Below are positions 24,155 through 33,439 of a DNA stretch of 64,000 bases, one piece after another; within the stretch, counting starts at the first letter, position 1; the number at the start of each line of letters is the position of its first letter. Position numbers and translations under genes: made by a program. The notes beneath the pieces were generated by a model, which saw nothing but the letters and a program-made list of their open reading frames with translations, searched no databases and was not told the DNA's origin. The DNA is from Geodermatophilus bullaregiensis (GTDB lineage: Bacteria > Actinomycetota > Actinomycetes > Mycobacteriales > Geodermatophilaceae). The stretch covers positions 2,046,001 through 2,110,000 of the forward strand of contig NZ_JAFBCJ010000001.1 of assembly GCF_016907675.1 (NCBI RefSeq). The letters are read 5' to 3'.

Positions 24155-25477
24155 TCACGCGACGGCGCTGCGGGAGCCGGCCAGCACCTGCTGCAGCGCC
24201 TCGAGGTACCGCTCGGGGACGGCGTGTGCGCCGCGCGGGGCGAGGAACCGCGCGACGGTGGCGCCGGTGACCTCGGCGGCCGCGGCGGCCTCCGCCCCGA
24301 GCAGCCGCACGACCGGGGCGTCGCCCCAGGACCGGCTGGCCGCCAGGTGCGCCATCGCCGCCGCGCTCTCGGCCCGCTCCCCCACGCAGTCGAACGGCTT
24401 CTCCGTCGCCCACAGCTTCCGGAAGCCGTCGGCCAGCGAGGGGTCGGCCAGCGGGTTGCCCCCGAACATCGCCTCCGCCTCGGCCGGCCGGAGGAACACC
24501 GCGAAGCACAGGAAGGTGAACAGGCACTTGTCGCAGTGCAGGCACCAGCGCTGCTCGGCCTGCCCGCCCGTGTGCCGCTGCGTGTAGGACCGGTTGCAGC
24601 TGAGGATGTCGGCGCGCAGCGGCATTGCGGCGACGGCGGCCACCGTGGCCAGCTCCGACAGCTGCCGGGTGAGGCTGAAGTAGCCGACGCCGAGCTCCGC
24701 GGCGGCCGCGGCGAACAGCTGCTCGAAGGCGAAGGACTTCGAGTACTGGTGGTTGACGCTCGCGCCGCCGATGGTGAGCGTCTCCTCGTCGGCGGACCGC
24801 TCGTTGGCGAAGACCACGGGGCCGTAGCCGCCGAGGACGGCGGCCAGCGTCGAGACCGCCGAGTTGATCGCGGTCACCGGCACGTGCCCGTTGAGGCCGC
24901 CCTGCGCCGTGCGCTCGGCCAGCAGCGGGTCGAGCCTGCGGCGGACCTCGACCAGCGGCACCCCGGCGGCGCGGGCGACGTCGCGCTGCGCGCCGGTCGG
25001 GTTGATCGCCAGCGCGGTCCCGTCGGGGACCACCACGAGGGCGAGCGCGGAGTCCTTGCCGCCGCCCACCGGCAGCAGCGCCCCGCGGGCGCCGGCGGCG
25101 GGGGCGGGCGGGTGCTCGGAGAGCTCCGCCTCGAACTCGACGCGGTGCGGCACCGGCAGCCGGTTGACCGCGGCGAACTCCCCCAGCCCGTCGGTGTAGG
25201 CGGCCTGCGCGACGGCGAGCTGGGCGGCGGTGACCGCTCCCTCGACGACGACCCGGCCGGGCGCGGCGAGCTTGTAGTAGCTGGTGCCCATGACCAGGTG
25301 CACGAGGTCGAGCGCGGCGGAGACGTGGGAGGGCACCGGGCCGGTCAACAGCGCGGGGTCGAGGGTCACCCGCTCGGTGAACTCGTCGTCCCCCAGCCGG
25401 TAGGTGAAGGCCGCCTCGCCGGTCGCGGGGTCCAGGGACCGGCCGGCGACGACGAAGGGGCCGACCTCAGGACGCAC
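24155..25477 (-). CDS. murL: UDP-MurNAc-L-Ala-L-Glu epimerase
   Basis: MurL epimerises the terminal L-Glu of UDP-MurNAc-L-Ala-L-Glu to D-Glu, a route first shown in Xanthomonas, as an alternative to glutamate racemase plus MurD. The 440-residue protein has a PP-loop-like nucleotide motif (LPVGGGKDSALALVV), ANERSADEETL, and the conserved Cys-rich stretch RWCLHCDKCLFTFLCF. Its partner murD2 ends inside its start (11-nt overlap), which itself supports the call. GTG 25477 is chosen; ATG 25516 would add 13 residues and deepen the overlap. The stop abuts hairpin G. Confidence 0.85.
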   Translation of the reverse strand: MRPEVGPFVVAGRSLDPATGEAAFTYRLGDDEFTERVTLDPALLTGPVPSHVSAALDLVHLVMGTSYYKLAAPGRVVVEGAVTAAQLAVAQAAYTDGLGEFAAVNRLPVPHRVEFEAELSEHPPAPAAGARGALLPVGGGKDSALALVVVPDGTALAINPTGAQRDVARAAGVPLVEVRRRLDPLLAERTAQGGLNGHVPVTAINSAVSTLAAVLGGYGPVVFANERSADEETLTIGGASVNHQYSKSFAFEQLFAAAAAELGVGYFSLTRQLSELATVAAVAAMPLRADILSCNRSYTQRHTGGQAEQRWCLHCDKCLFTFLCFAVFLRPAEAEAMFGGNPLADPSLADGFRKLWATEKPFDCVGERAESAAAMAHLAASRSWGDAPVVRLLGAEAAAAAEVTGATVARFLAPRGAHAVPERYLEALQQVLAGSRSAVA

Positions 25478-26837
25478 GGACGCGCTCGGCGCCGGCGTCG
25501 ACGAGGATCTGCTCATAGGTGGCTGCCAACTCCTCGAAGTCGCGGAAGCGGTTGTAGCTGGGGGCGCCGGGCGAGAGCAGGACGACCCCGCCGGGCGGAG
25601 TGGTCGCGCGCGCCGTCGCCACCGCCTCCTCCAGCGACGCCGTCTCGGCCAGGCGCACCGGGACGCCCGCGGCCTCCCGGCGGACGTCGGCGGCCAGCCG
25701 CGCCCCCGTGTCGGGGACGGTGACCAGCGCGACGGCCTCCCGCCGGGCCACCAACGTCCGGGCCAGGTCGGTGTAGTCCAGGCCGCGGTCCTGCCCCCCG
25801 GCGACGAGCGTGACCGGCCGTCCGGCGAGCGCGTCGAGGGCGGCGAGCACCGAGACCGGCGTGGTGCTCAGCGTGTCGTCGACGAAGGTGACGCCGTCGA
25901 GGGTGGCCACGGGCGAGAGCCGGTGCGGCAGCGCCCGGAACCCGGCGACGGCGGAGGTGACCGCGTCGGCGGTGGCGGCGAGGTCCAGGCCGGTCAGGGC
26001 GCAGGCGGCCAGCGCCACCTCGACGTTGCTGCGGTTGTGCGCGCCGGGCAGGTGTGCCGGGGCCAGGCGCGCGGCGAGGTCGGCGGGGACCACCTCGGCG
26101 GGGTCGACCAGCTGCGCGGGGTCGAGGTACCGCTGCGCCAGCGGCCGGGCCTGCGCGCTCACGGCCACCGAGCGCCCGGGGCAGGCGGTGAAGACCCGCA
26201 GCTTGTCGCGGTAGTAGGTCTGCACCGAGCCGTGCCAGTCGAGGTGCTCGGGCGCCAGCGAGGTGAGCGCGCCACGGCCGCGGAAGTCCGGGACGGCGGC
26301 GGCCTGGTAGCTGGAGACCTCGACGACGAGCGTCCGGTCGCCGACACCGTCGAGGAGGACGTCGAGCAGCGGCGTCCCGATGTTCCCGGCGTGCACCGCC
26401 GGGCGGCCGGCCGCGGTGAGGACGGCGGCGGCCAGGGCACTGGTGGTGCTCTTGCCCTTGGTGCCGGTCACGCACAGCACCGGAACCCCACGCCCGGCGG
26501 CCTCGGCCAGCGCGATCCCCGTGCCGGTGGTGACGACGGTGCGCTCGGCGAGCAGCCGGGCGTCCTCCCGGTAGGGGCTGATGCCCGGCGACCGCACGAC
26601 GACGTCGCACCCGGTGAGGTCCGCGACGTCGGTCGTGGCGCTCACCCCGGCGGGCAGCTGCGCGGGGTCGACCGGGCGGCTGTCGGCGACGAGCACCCCG
26701 GCGGCGCCGGCGGCCAGGGCGGCGCGGACGGCGGCGCGGCCCTCCCGGCCGTACCCCCAGACGCCCACGCGCCGGCCGGCCAGCTCCGCCGGCCGCAGGG
26801 ACCGCTCCCGCGGGGGCGGTGCCGGGCGGGGGTCCAC
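25467..26837 (-). CDS. murD2: UDP-MurNAc-L-Ala-L-Glu ligase (MurD2)
   Basis: This Mur ligase of 456 residues adds L-Glu to UDP-MurNAc-L-Ala using ATP. It has an N-terminal Rossmann domain ([11 protein letters not shown]), the ATP loop GTKGKST at residues 125-131, [30 protein letters not shown] and the C-terminal [19 protein letters not shown]. The replaced residues and the coupling to murL mark it as MurD2 and not the D-Glu-specific MurD. GTG 26837 has TAGAGT 7 nt upstream and no ribosome-binding site. It is divergent from nhaA. A normal murD would be expected elsewhere in the dcw cluster. Confidence 0.85.
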   Translation of the reverse strand: MDPRPAPPPRERSLRPAELAGRRVGVWGYGREGRAAVRAALAAGAAGVLVADSRPVDPAQLPAGVSATTDVADLTGCDVVVRSPGISPYREDARLLAERTVVTTGTGIALAEAAGRGVPVLCVTGTKGKSTTSALAAAVLTAAGRPAVHAGNIGTPLLDVLLDGVGDRTLVVEVSSYQAAAVPDFRGRGALTSLAPEHLDWHGSVQTYYRDKLRVFTACPGRSVAVSAQARPLAQRYLDPAQLVDPAEVVPADLAARLAPAHLPGAHNRSNVEVALAACALTGLDLAATADAVTSAVAGFRALPHRLSPVATLDGVTFVDDTLSTTPVSVLAALDALAGRPVTLVAGGQDRGLDYTDLARTLVARREAVALVTVPDTGARLAADVRREAAGVPVRLAETASLEEAVATARATTPPGGVVLLSPGAPSYNRFRDFEELAATYEQILVDAGAERVRAS

Positions 26838-26844
26838 GGCGCCC

Positions 26845-26850
26845 ACTCTA
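26845..26850 (-). promoter_or_regulatory. -10 hexamer of murD2-murL (leaderless)
   Basis: The minus strand reads TAGAGT, 7 nt before the GTG at 26837. Confidence 0.6.
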
Positions 26851-26967
26851 CGGACCGGCCCCGTGCACGGACGGCGACGACGGGCGCGCACCGATACCCT
26901 GACGCGCGGTGTGCCGGGAAGTCTGGTCGGCGGTGTCGCACCCGACCCCTCCCCCCGGAGCCGCCGC

Positions 26968-28320
26968 ATGAACGCCCCCCACGGATCCACCCGCGTCTTC
27001 GCACGCGGCTCCTGGGCCGAGACCAGCCGGATCGCCGACGTCCTGCGCAAGGAGACCGTCGGCGGCGTCCTGCTGCTCGCCGGCACCGTCGCGGCGCTGG
27101 CCTGGGCCAACTCGCCCTGGGCGGAGTCCTACGAGACGCTGCGCGACACCCGCGTGGGACCGGCGTCGCTGCACCTGGACCTGACGCTGGGGACCTGGGC
27201 CGCCGACGGGCTGCTCGCCGTCTTCTTCTTCGTCGCCGGCCTGGAGCTCAAACGCGAGTTCGTCGCCGGCGACCTGCGCGACCCGCGCCGGGCGGCGCTC
27301 CCGGTGGCGGCGGCGGTCGGCGGGATGGTCGTGCCGGCGGTGCTCTACACGCTGGTGAACCTCGGCGGCGCGGGCGGCCTGCGCGGCTGGGCGATCCCGA
27401 CGGCGACCGACATCGCCTTCGCCCTCGCCGTCCTGGCGGTGATCAGCACCCACCTGCCGAGCGCGCTGCGGACCTTCCTGCTCACCCTCGCCGTCGTCGA
27501 CGACCTGCTGGCCATCACGATCATCGCGATCTTCTACACGACCTCGCTGGCCGCCGGCTGGCTGGCGCTGGCGCTGGTCCCGCTCGCCGTCTTCGGGTTC
27601 CTGGTGCAGAAGCGGATCCGCTCGTGGTGGCTGCTGCTGCCGCTCGCGGTGCTCACCTGGGTGTTCGTGCACGAGTCCGGGGTGCACGCCACCGTCGCCG
27701 GCGTGCTGCTGGCCTTCACCGTCCCGGTGGTGCGCAGCGAGGCGGCGGGCGGCCCGGGTGCGGGGCCGGGGCTGGCCGAGCACCTCGAGCACCGCTTCCG
27801 CCCGATCTCGGCCGGCGTGGCGGTGCCGGTGTTCGCCTTCTTCGCGGCCGGCGTCACCGTCGGTGGGCTGTCCGGACTGGTCGAGTCCCTCGGCGACCGG
27901 GTGGCGCTCGGCATCGTCGTCGGCCTGGTCGCGGGCAAGGTGGTCGGCATCGTCGGCGCCACGTGGCTGGTCACCCGGTTCACCCGTGCCGAGTTCGCCG
28001 ACGACCTGGGCTGGCCCGACCTGGTCGGCATGGCGCTGCTCGGCGGGATCGGGTTCACCGTGTCGCTGCTCATCGGCGAGCTGGCCTTCGGGGTGGGCAG
28101 CGAGCGCGACGACCACGTCAAGGTCGGCGTGCTCGTCGGGACCGTGCTGTCGGCCCTCCTGGCCACCGTCGTGCTGCGGCTGCGCAACCGGCGGTACCGA
28201 CGGATCTCCGAGCTCGAGCAGATCGACGCCGACGAGGACGACGTCCCCGACGTCTACCAGCGCGGCCTCGACGGTCCCGACGTCCCGGGGCCGGGCCGGC
28301 GGACGTCCGCCGACGGCTGA
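26968..28320 (+). CDS. nhaA: Na+/H+ antiporter NhaA
   Basis: The 450-residue inner-membrane antiporter exchanges sodium for protons. Conserved parts are [36 protein letters not shown] with the ion-binding aspartate of helix 4, and [18 protein letters not shown] with the paired aspartates of helix 5; later [17 protein letters not shown]. About twelve membrane helices are visible, followed by a 50-residue acidic cytosolic tail ([15 protein letters not shown]). ATG 26968 is preceded by GGAG. Divergent from murD2 with 130 nt between. Confidence 0.93.
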   Translation: MNAPHGSTRVFARGSWAETSRIADVLRKETVGGVLLLAGTVAALAWANSPWAESYETLRDTRVGPASLHLDLTLGTWAADGLLAVFFFVAGLELKREFVAGDLRDPRRAALPVAAAVGGMVVPAVLYTLVNLGGAGGLRGWAIPTATDIAFALAVLAVISTHLPSALRTFLLTLAVVDDLLAITIIAIFYTTSLAAGWLALALVPLAVFGFLVQKRIRSWWLLLPLAVLTWVFVHESGVHATVAGVLLAFTVPVVRSEAAGGPGAGPGLAEHLEHRFRPISAGVAVPVFAFFAAGVTVGGLSGLVESLGDRVALGIVVGLVAGKVVGIVGATWLVTRFTRAEFADDLGWPDLVGMALLGGIGFTVSLLIGELAFGVGSERDDHVKVGVLVGTVLSALLATVVLRLRNRRYRRISELEQIDADEDDVPDVYQRGLDGPDVPGPGRRTSADG

Positions 28321-28665
28321 ACCACGTCGTTGCCGAACGCCCCGGGCCGTCGTACCGTCGAGGTACACGAGAGGGGAGGTGGTCCGACACGTTGACTTCG
28401 CACAGGACTCGTGAGGTGGCTGTCCGCTAGCCGCCGTCCAGATGGGCCGCCCGTTCGGAGTGGAACCCGAACGCCGGCATCCTGATCGCCCGTCCGTCGC
28501 ACGGCGGCGAGCGAGAACCGGACAGTCACCCGACCCCCGGGCCGCCGACACTCGTCCAGTCGGCCCACGCGCAGCCGCCTCCTCGGTGGCGCCGTGGAGC
28601 AGCCCGGGGGTCGTCCGTCCCTGGGGACCGTCCCCAGCCGCACCGCCGGGGAGGGCCGAGCGGCC
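28321..28665. other. Intergenic region after nhaA; promoter-like start, no confident gene
   Basis: A GTACC/GGTAC inverted repeat containing TACCGT (28352-28357) is followed by GAGGGGAGG and very short frames (GTG 28379-28414, 11 residues; TTG 28392-28430, 12 residues). Further on CGTTCGG and CCGAACG form a 7-bp hairpin near 28451-28472. This looks like a transcribed leader or small RNA ahead of the gene at 28666, but I recognise no riboswitch class. Confidence 0.35.
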
Positions 28666-29361
28666 GTGGACACCGCCACGCGCAGTGCACCGGCCGGACG
28701 CTGGATCGCCGAGGCGGTCCGCGCCGCCACCCCGGACACCGTGGCCGCGCTCCTGCCGGCCCGCTTCCCCGCCTACGCCCGCGTGTTCCACCCCGCCGTC
28801 CGCTACGCCGGCGACGACGACGTCCACGTCCGCTGGGACGAGGTGGCCGCGGCCAACGGCACCAGCCCGCACCGCCTCATGCAGTGGCCGGGCATCACCG
28901 GGTCCTGGGACTTCGTCAGCGAGCTCGACCAGCCCGGCGTGTGGAACGACGCCCCCGCCGAGGGCCACCTCGTCGAGCACGTCGCCGGCGAGGTGGCCGC
29001 CGTCCTGGCGCTGGAGACCGGCACGCCCCGCGAGTGCTGGTTCGGCTGGGACGACGGCGGCGCGGCCGACCTGCCGCGGCTGCGACTCCCCCGCGTCGAC
29101 CTGCTCCTGGTGCGCGGCCCCGTCGAGCGGGCCGCCACCAACTTCGCCCCCGAGCCGCACGAGCAGAGCGCCGCGCTGTGGTGGCCGGCCGACCGGGCCT
29201 GGTGCGTGGTCACCGACCCCGCCCTGATGAGCACCTACGTCGGCGGCAGCGTGGACGCCGTCGACGCGCTGCTGGCCACCCGGCTGGAGGTCGCCCCCGC
29301 GCAGCCGGGCGACCCGGTGACCCCCGACAGCGACCCGGTCAACCCGGTCGAGCCGCGCTAG
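28666..29361 (+). CDS. Conserved-looking hypothetical protein
   Basis: The 231-residue soluble protein begins with helical segments (GRWIAEAVRAATPDTVAALLP) and contains YARVFHPAVRYAGDDDVHVRW, CWFGWDDGG, LLLVRGPVERAATNF, SAALWWPADRAWCVVTDPALMSTYVGGS. Aromatic-rich strands suggest a mixed alpha/beta fold; I do not know its function, and no catalytic motif stands out. The start is placed at GTG 28666 with GGGGAGGG about 10 nt upstream. It converges on the epimerase gene at 29358, and the two TAG stop codons interlock in one CTAG. Confidence 0.7.
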   Translation: MDTATRSAPAGRWIAEAVRAATPDTVAALLPARFPAYARVFHPAVRYAGDDDVHVRWDEVAAANGTSPHRLMQWPGITGSWDFVSELDQPGVWNDAPAEGHLVEHVAGEVAAVLALETGTPRECWFGWDDGGAADLPRLRLPRVDLLLVRGPVERAATNFAPEPHEQSAALWWPADRAWCVVTDPALMSTYVGGSVDAVDALLATRLEVAPAQPGDPVTPDSDPVNPVEPR

Positions 29362-30296
29362 CCGGAGACCCGCGCGGGCTCGGCCGCCCCGGCGGTCGCC
29401 GCGAGCACCTGGTCCCACGGGGTGGCCGCCAGCCCGAACGCCTGCGTCGTCGCGGTGGCGTCGAGGACGTACTCCTGGTCGAACTGGTGCCGGATGTCGA
29501 CGACCTCGCGCACCACCGGCGAGAACCGGCCGACCGCCCGCAGCACCGGCCACGGGACGCCGCTGACCGGCACCGGCCGGCGCCCCATCGCCCGGGCCAG
29601 GTCGGCCAGGGCCTGGCGCTGCGAGCGCGGCGGGTTGCTCGGGACGTGCCACGCCCGGCCGAGCGCCCGCTCGTCGGTGCCGAGCACTGCCAGCGTCGCG
29701 GCGACGTCGGGCAGGTACGTCCAGCTGCGCGGCGCGTCCGGGTCGCCGACCACCCAGGCACGGCGGCCGCGGCGCAGGGCCGGGAGCTGGCGGACGAGGT
29801 GGGAGTGGCCGGCCGGCACCTGCGGGCCCACGAAGTCCCCGGCCCGCGCCTCGGTCATCCGGATGCGGCCGGCCTCGTGGGCGGCCAGCGCCTCGCGCCA
29901 CATGGCGATCCGCACCCGGCCCTTGGTGTCGGTGGCGGCCAGCGGGCCGTCCGGGGTCATCGGCCCGGTGGGGCGGCCGTAGACGTAGAGGTTCGACATC
30001 GTCACCAGCACGGCGCCGGTGCGCTCGGCGGCGGCGAGCAGTGCGGCGGCCACCGGCGGCCAGTCGGTCGTCCAGCGGTCGTACGCCGGGTTGACGGCGT
30101 TGTAGAGGGCCGCGGCGCCGGTGGCCGCCGCGGTCAGCCCGGCGGCGTCGGCCGCGTCCACCCGGCGGTGCTCGACCCGGTCGGTGGAGGTCCCGCCGCT
30201 GCGGGACAGCACCCGCACCCGGTGCCCCCGGTCGGCCAGCAGCTCCGCCGTCGTCAGGCCCACCGGCCCCTTGCCCACGATCACGTGCAGTGCCAC
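29358..30296 (-). CDS. NAD-dependent epimerase/dehydratase family protein
   Basis: This 312-residue extended-SDR protein starts with the Rossmann loop VIVGKGPVGLTTAELLADRG and has ALYNAVNPAYDRW and VTMSNLYVYGRPTGPMTPDGP. The usual active-site Y-x3-K is replaced around YVYGRPT, so it is an atypical member, closer to NmrA-like or nucleoside-sugar-epimerase-like regulators/reductases. GTG 30296 follows AGGAGGA. It is divergent from a TetR gene across 129 nt with repeated GTGCTCTC sites, which is the usual layout of a repressor and its target. Confidence 0.82.
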   Translation of the reverse strand: MALHVIVGKGPVGLTTAELLADRGHRVRVLSRSGGTSTDRVEHRRVDAADAAGLTAAATGAAALYNAVNPAYDRWTTDWPPVAAALLAAAERTGAVLVTMSNLYVYGRPTGPMTPDGPLAATDTKGRVRIAMWREALAAHEAGRIRMTEARAGDFVGPQVPAGHSHLVRQLPALRRGRRAWVVGDPDAPRSWTYLPDVAATLAVLGTDERALGRAWHVPSNPPRSQRQALADLARAMGRRPVPVSGVPWPVLRAVGRFSPVVREVVDIRHQFDQEYVLDATATTQAFGLAATPWDQVLAATAGAAEPARVSG

Positions 30297-30320
30297 GTCT
30301 CCTCCTGAGGAGCTCCGTCG

Positions 30321-30407
30321 AGAGCGGTGCTCTCGTCCGAGGACGACGCTCGCGCACTGCCTCCGTCCTCTCAAGCGCAGTGCTCTCCCTTGCGTACAGT
30401 GCTCTCG
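30321..30407. promoter_or_regulatory. Candidate TetR operators
   Basis: GAGAGC-GGT-GCTCTC (30321-30335) is a perfect 6-3-6 palindrome. Half-sites CAGTGCTCTC recur at 30379-30388 and 30398-30407, 19 nt apart, the last overlapping TACAGT, a possible -10 of the TetR gene. Confidence 0.5.
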
Positions 30408-30425
30408 TTCGGTCAGCATGGCGTC

Positions 30426-31112
30426 GTGCCCACCGCCCGCGAGCGCGTCCGTGCCGAGCTGACCGCCGAGATCGCCGGTGCCGCCCGCCGCCAGCTCGCC
30501 GAGGTGGGCGCCGCCGCGCTGTCGCTGCGGGCGGTGGCCCGGGAGCTGGGGATGGCCTCGTCGGCCGTCTACCGCTACTTCCCGAGCCGCGACGACCTGC
30601 TGACCCGGCTGATCATCGACGGCTACGACGACCTCGGGGCCGCCGTCGAGGCCGCCGACGACGCCGCCGCGCCGCCGGAGCAGCGGTGGACGGCCGCGTG
30701 CTCGGCGGTGCGCGCGTGGGCGCGGGCGCACCCGCACGAGTACGCGCTGCTCTACGGCTCCCCCGTGCCCGGGTACACCGCACCCCGGGACACCGTCCCG
30801 CCCGCGTCCCGGGTCGGCATCGTGCTCGGCCGCATCCTCGGCGACGCGGCCCGCGCGGGGCTGGTCACCGGGGACGGCGGCGGCCGGGAGCCCGGCCTGC
30901 TCGGCGACGCCGCCGTCGAGGTCCTCGGACAGGACCACCCCGCCATCGACGACACCGTCCGGGTGCGCGCGCTGCTGGCCTACAGCGCGCTGTTCGGGTC
31001 GGTGAGCTTCGAGCTGTTCGGCCAGCTCGTCGGCTCCGTCGAGGACGCGGACGCCTACTTCGCCCGCGTGAGCGCCGAGCTGGCCCGCCTGGTCGGCCTC
31101 CGTCCTGCCTAG
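30426..31112 (+). CDS. TetR-family repressor
   Basis: This 228-residue protein has the TetR helix-turn-helix at residues about 10-55 (ALSLRAVARELGMASSAVYRYFPSRDDLLTRLI) and a C-terminal WHG-type ligand domain. Its likely target is the divergent epimerase/dehydratase gene, with candidate operators between them. The inducer is unknown. GTG 30426 is the only good start near the helix-turn-helix. The TAG stop shares a CTAG with the stop of the convergent DUF885 gene. Confidence 0.88.
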   Translation: MPTARERVRAELTAEIAGAARRQLAEVGAAALSLRAVARELGMASSAVYRYFPSRDDLLTRLIIDGYDDLGAAVEAADDAAAPPEQRWTAACSAVRAWARAHPHEYALLYGSPVPGYTAPRDTVPPASRVGIVLGRILGDAARAGLVTGDGGGREPGLLGDAAVEVLGQDHPAIDDTVRVRALLAYSALFGSVSFELFGQLVGSVEDADAYFARVSAELARLVGLRPA

Positions 31113-32833
31113 AGCTGCGCGAGCTCCGCCTCGAGGTCGTCGAGACCGAGCGAACCCTGCGAGAGCGCGGCCATGTGCCACGCCTTGAGGTCGAAGTCCG
31201 CGCCCCGGGCCCGCTGGGCGGCGTCCCGGCCGGCCCGCCAGGCGCGCTCGCCCAGCTTGTAGCTGATCGCCTGCCCGGGCAGTCCCAGGTAGCGGATCAG
31301 CTCGCTGTCGAGGAAGGCCGGGTCGCTGCCGAGGTGCTCGCCGGCGAAGGCCCGCGCCAGCTCCGGCGTCCACGGCCGCCCGCGGTGCCCGGCCAGCACG
31401 CCCTCGGCGTCGTCCGGGACCGGCAGCCGCAGGTGCATGCCGATGTCGATGACCACCCGGATCGCCCGCAGCTGCTGGGCGTCGAGGTAGCCCATCCGGG
31501 CGCCGGGCTCGGTCAGGTACCCGAGCTCGTCCATCAGCCGCTCGGCGTAGAGCGCCCAGCCCTCGACGTTGGCGCTCACCGAGCCCAGGGAGGTCTGGTA
31601 GGTCGACAGGTCGCGGGAGACGTGGGCCCACTGGGCGAGCTGCAGGTGGTGGCCCGGGACGCCCTCGTGGTACCAGATGGAGACCAGGTCCCACAGCGGG
31701 AAGCGCTCGCGGCCCAGGGTGGGCAGCCAGGTGCGGCCGGGTCGGGAGAAGTCCTGCGCCGGGCGGGTGTAGTACGGCGCCGCGGCGCTGCCGGGCGGCG
31801 CGATCATCGCCTCGACGCGGCGCACCGGCTCGGCGAGGTCGAAGTGCGTGCCGTCCAGCGCCGCGATCGCCTCGTCCATCATCGACTGCAGCCGCTGCCG
31901 GATGGCCTCGACGCCCTCGACCGCGGGGCCGTGCTCGTCGAGCCACCGCATCGCCTCGATCGGCGTGGCGCCCGGCCGCAGCGCCTGCGCCTCGGCCCGC
32001 TGCTCGGCGAGGATCCGCCGGTGCTCCGACCAGCCCCAGGCACAGGCCTCCTCCAGCCCCTGCCCGGCGCCGAGGTCGGAACCGTTCCACCGGCGCGCGG
32101 CGATCGCGTACCGGTCGCGGCCGACGGCGTCCTGCGTCCCCTCGGCCTGCGGGAGGTACTCGTCGCGCAGGAAGTCGCGGACCTCGGCCACCGCGGCGTC
32201 GGCCTCGCGGGCGGCGGCGTCGAGGTCGCCGCGGACCGCGTCCGGGCCGGAGGCGGCCAGCCCGCCGAAGAACGGCCCGGAGAGCCACTCGCCGAGCTGG
32301 CCGACGACGGTGGAGACCTGCCGCGGCGCGACGAGGAGCCCGCGCCGGGCGCCCTCGCGCAGCGTCTCCCGGTAGCCGCGGTAGGCCTCGGGCACGCGGG
32401 CCATCCGGCGCGCGACGACGGACCAGTCCTCCTCGGTCGCCGTCGGCATGAGCAGGAAGACCTGCCGGATCGAGTGCACCGGGCTGAACAGGTTGGACAG
32501 CGCGCGGAACCCCTCGCCGGCGTCGTGCGCGGCCAGCTCGGCGCCCAGGCGCTCGCGCAGCAGCCGCGCGCAGCGGCGCTCGACCGCGTCGTCGGCCAGG
32601 GCCGGGTCGGCGGCGAGGACGGCGTCGAGCTCGGCGAGCGTGCGGCGGGCCAGCTCGGCCTCGGCCTCCAGGCCGGCCGGGCTGGGGTCCGGCAGCCGGT
32701 CGTCGCCGGGCCGGGTGCCCAGCGACGTCGCGACGATCGGGTCGAGGTCGCAGACGGCGTCGACGAAGCGGTCGGCGACCTGGCGCGGGGTGCGCGCCGG
32801 CCCGTGCTCCGATCCGCTCACCGGCCCGCTCAC
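31109..32833 (-). CDS. DUF885 family metallopeptidase-like protein
   Basis: The 574-residue helical protein matches DUF885, a relative of M2/M3-type zinc peptidases. The metal motif is visible as IWYHEGVPGHHLQLAQ (HExxxGHH form), followed by the second-ligand segment EGWALYAERLMDELG. There is no signal peptide, so it would act in the cytosol, probably on short peptides. The GTG start overlaps the stop of the nitrobindin-fold gene by GTGA. Confidence 0.87.
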   Translation of the reverse strand: MSGPVSGSEHGPARTPRQVADRFVDAVCDLDPIVATSLGTRPGDDRLPDPSPAGLEAEAELARRTLAELDAVLAADPALADDAVERRCARLLRERLGAELAAHDAGEGFRALSNLFSPVHSIRQVFLLMPTATEEDWSVVARRMARVPEAYRGYRETLREGARRGLLVAPRQVSTVVGQLGEWLSGPFFGGLAASGPDAVRGDLDAAAREADAAVAEVRDFLRDEYLPQAEGTQDAVGRDRYAIAARRWNGSDLGAGQGLEEACAWGWSEHRRILAEQRAEAQALRPGATPIEAMRWLDEHGPAVEGVEAIRQRLQSMMDEAIAALDGTHFDLAEPVRRVEAMIAPPGSAAAPYYTRPAQDFSRPGRTWLPTLGRERFPLWDLVSIWYHEGVPGHHLQLAQWAHVSRDLSTYQTSLGSVSANVEGWALYAERLMDELGYLTEPGARMGYLDAQQLRAIRVVIDIGMHLRLPVPDDAEGVLAGHRGRPWTPELARAFAGEHLGSDPAFLDSELIRYLGLPGQAISYKLGERAWRAGRDAAQRARGADFDLKAWHMAALSQGSLGLDDLEAELAQL

Positions 32834-33366
32834 CGGAGCCGCTCCAGCCGGGCCGACATGGTCGGGCGCAACGGGGTGTCGGCCCCGGCGCGGTCGACGG
32901 CGTACATGAGCGCCCCCTCGACGATGCCGTAGAGCCGCACGGCGCGGGTGGTGTCCGGCGCGTCCGGGGTGCGGGCCACGACGTCGCTGGTCAGCTCCCA
33001 GCTCGTGGTCGTGCGCGCCGTCCCGACGTAGAGCTCGACGATGCCCTCGGGGCTGGTGACCAGCAGCTCGACGTCGTCCTGGCCGCGCGGCCGCCAGAAG
33101 CCGGCCTCGCGGACGCCGGGCCCCTCCACCCGGCCGTCGTCGCCGATCAGCCAGGTGCGCGACTCGTAGGCGAGGAAGTCGCGGCCGTCGTGCGCGAAGC
33201 GCACCCACTGGCCGAAGCGGCGGTCGCCGGCGTCTCCCCCGGCGGCGACCCCCTCGCCGTGCCACTCCCCCAGCAGGGGCAGCACCGAGAGCAGGCCGGG
33301 CGCCACCTCCGGGCCGGAGCGGACGTCGACGGTGTCGGCGACGGGCAGGTCGGTCGGGCCGGTCAC
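32830..33366 (-). CDS. FABP/nitrobindin-fold protein (Rv0813c-like)
   Basis: The 178-residue beta-barrel protein carries the family signature LLGEWHGEGV at about residue 38, then WVRFAHDGRDFLAYESRTW, GFWRPRGQDDVELLV and ELYVGTARTTTSWEL. In heme-binding nitrobindins a histidine near the C-terminus (QHL) ligates iron; the matching segment here is PLRPTMSARLERL, with Thr in place of His. It may therefore bind another ligand. M. tuberculosis Rv0813c sits next to the SseC/SseA genes, as this gene does here. GTG 33366 is the only good start in frame. Confidence 0.8.
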   Translation of the reverse strand: MTGPTDLPVADTVDVRSGPEVAPGLLSVLPLLGEWHGEGVAAGGDAGDRRFGQWVRFAHDGRDFLAYESRTWLIGDDGRVEGPGVREAGFWRPRGQDDVELLVTSPEGIVELYVGTARTTTSWELTSDVVARTPDAPDTTRAVRLYGIVEGALMYAVDRAGADTPLRPTMSARLERLR

Positions 33367-33439
33367 CGGCCGGCGTCCCGGGGAGGCATGACCGCCACGG
33401 TAGTCGGCGCGCCCCGGCCGCCCCTCGCCGCGGACGGGC

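Noticed and set aside
28379..28414. Possible sulfur-type leader peptide (VRHVDF...)
   Set aside because: It resembles the RxVDL motif but has no cysteine codons and no sulfur gene behind it.
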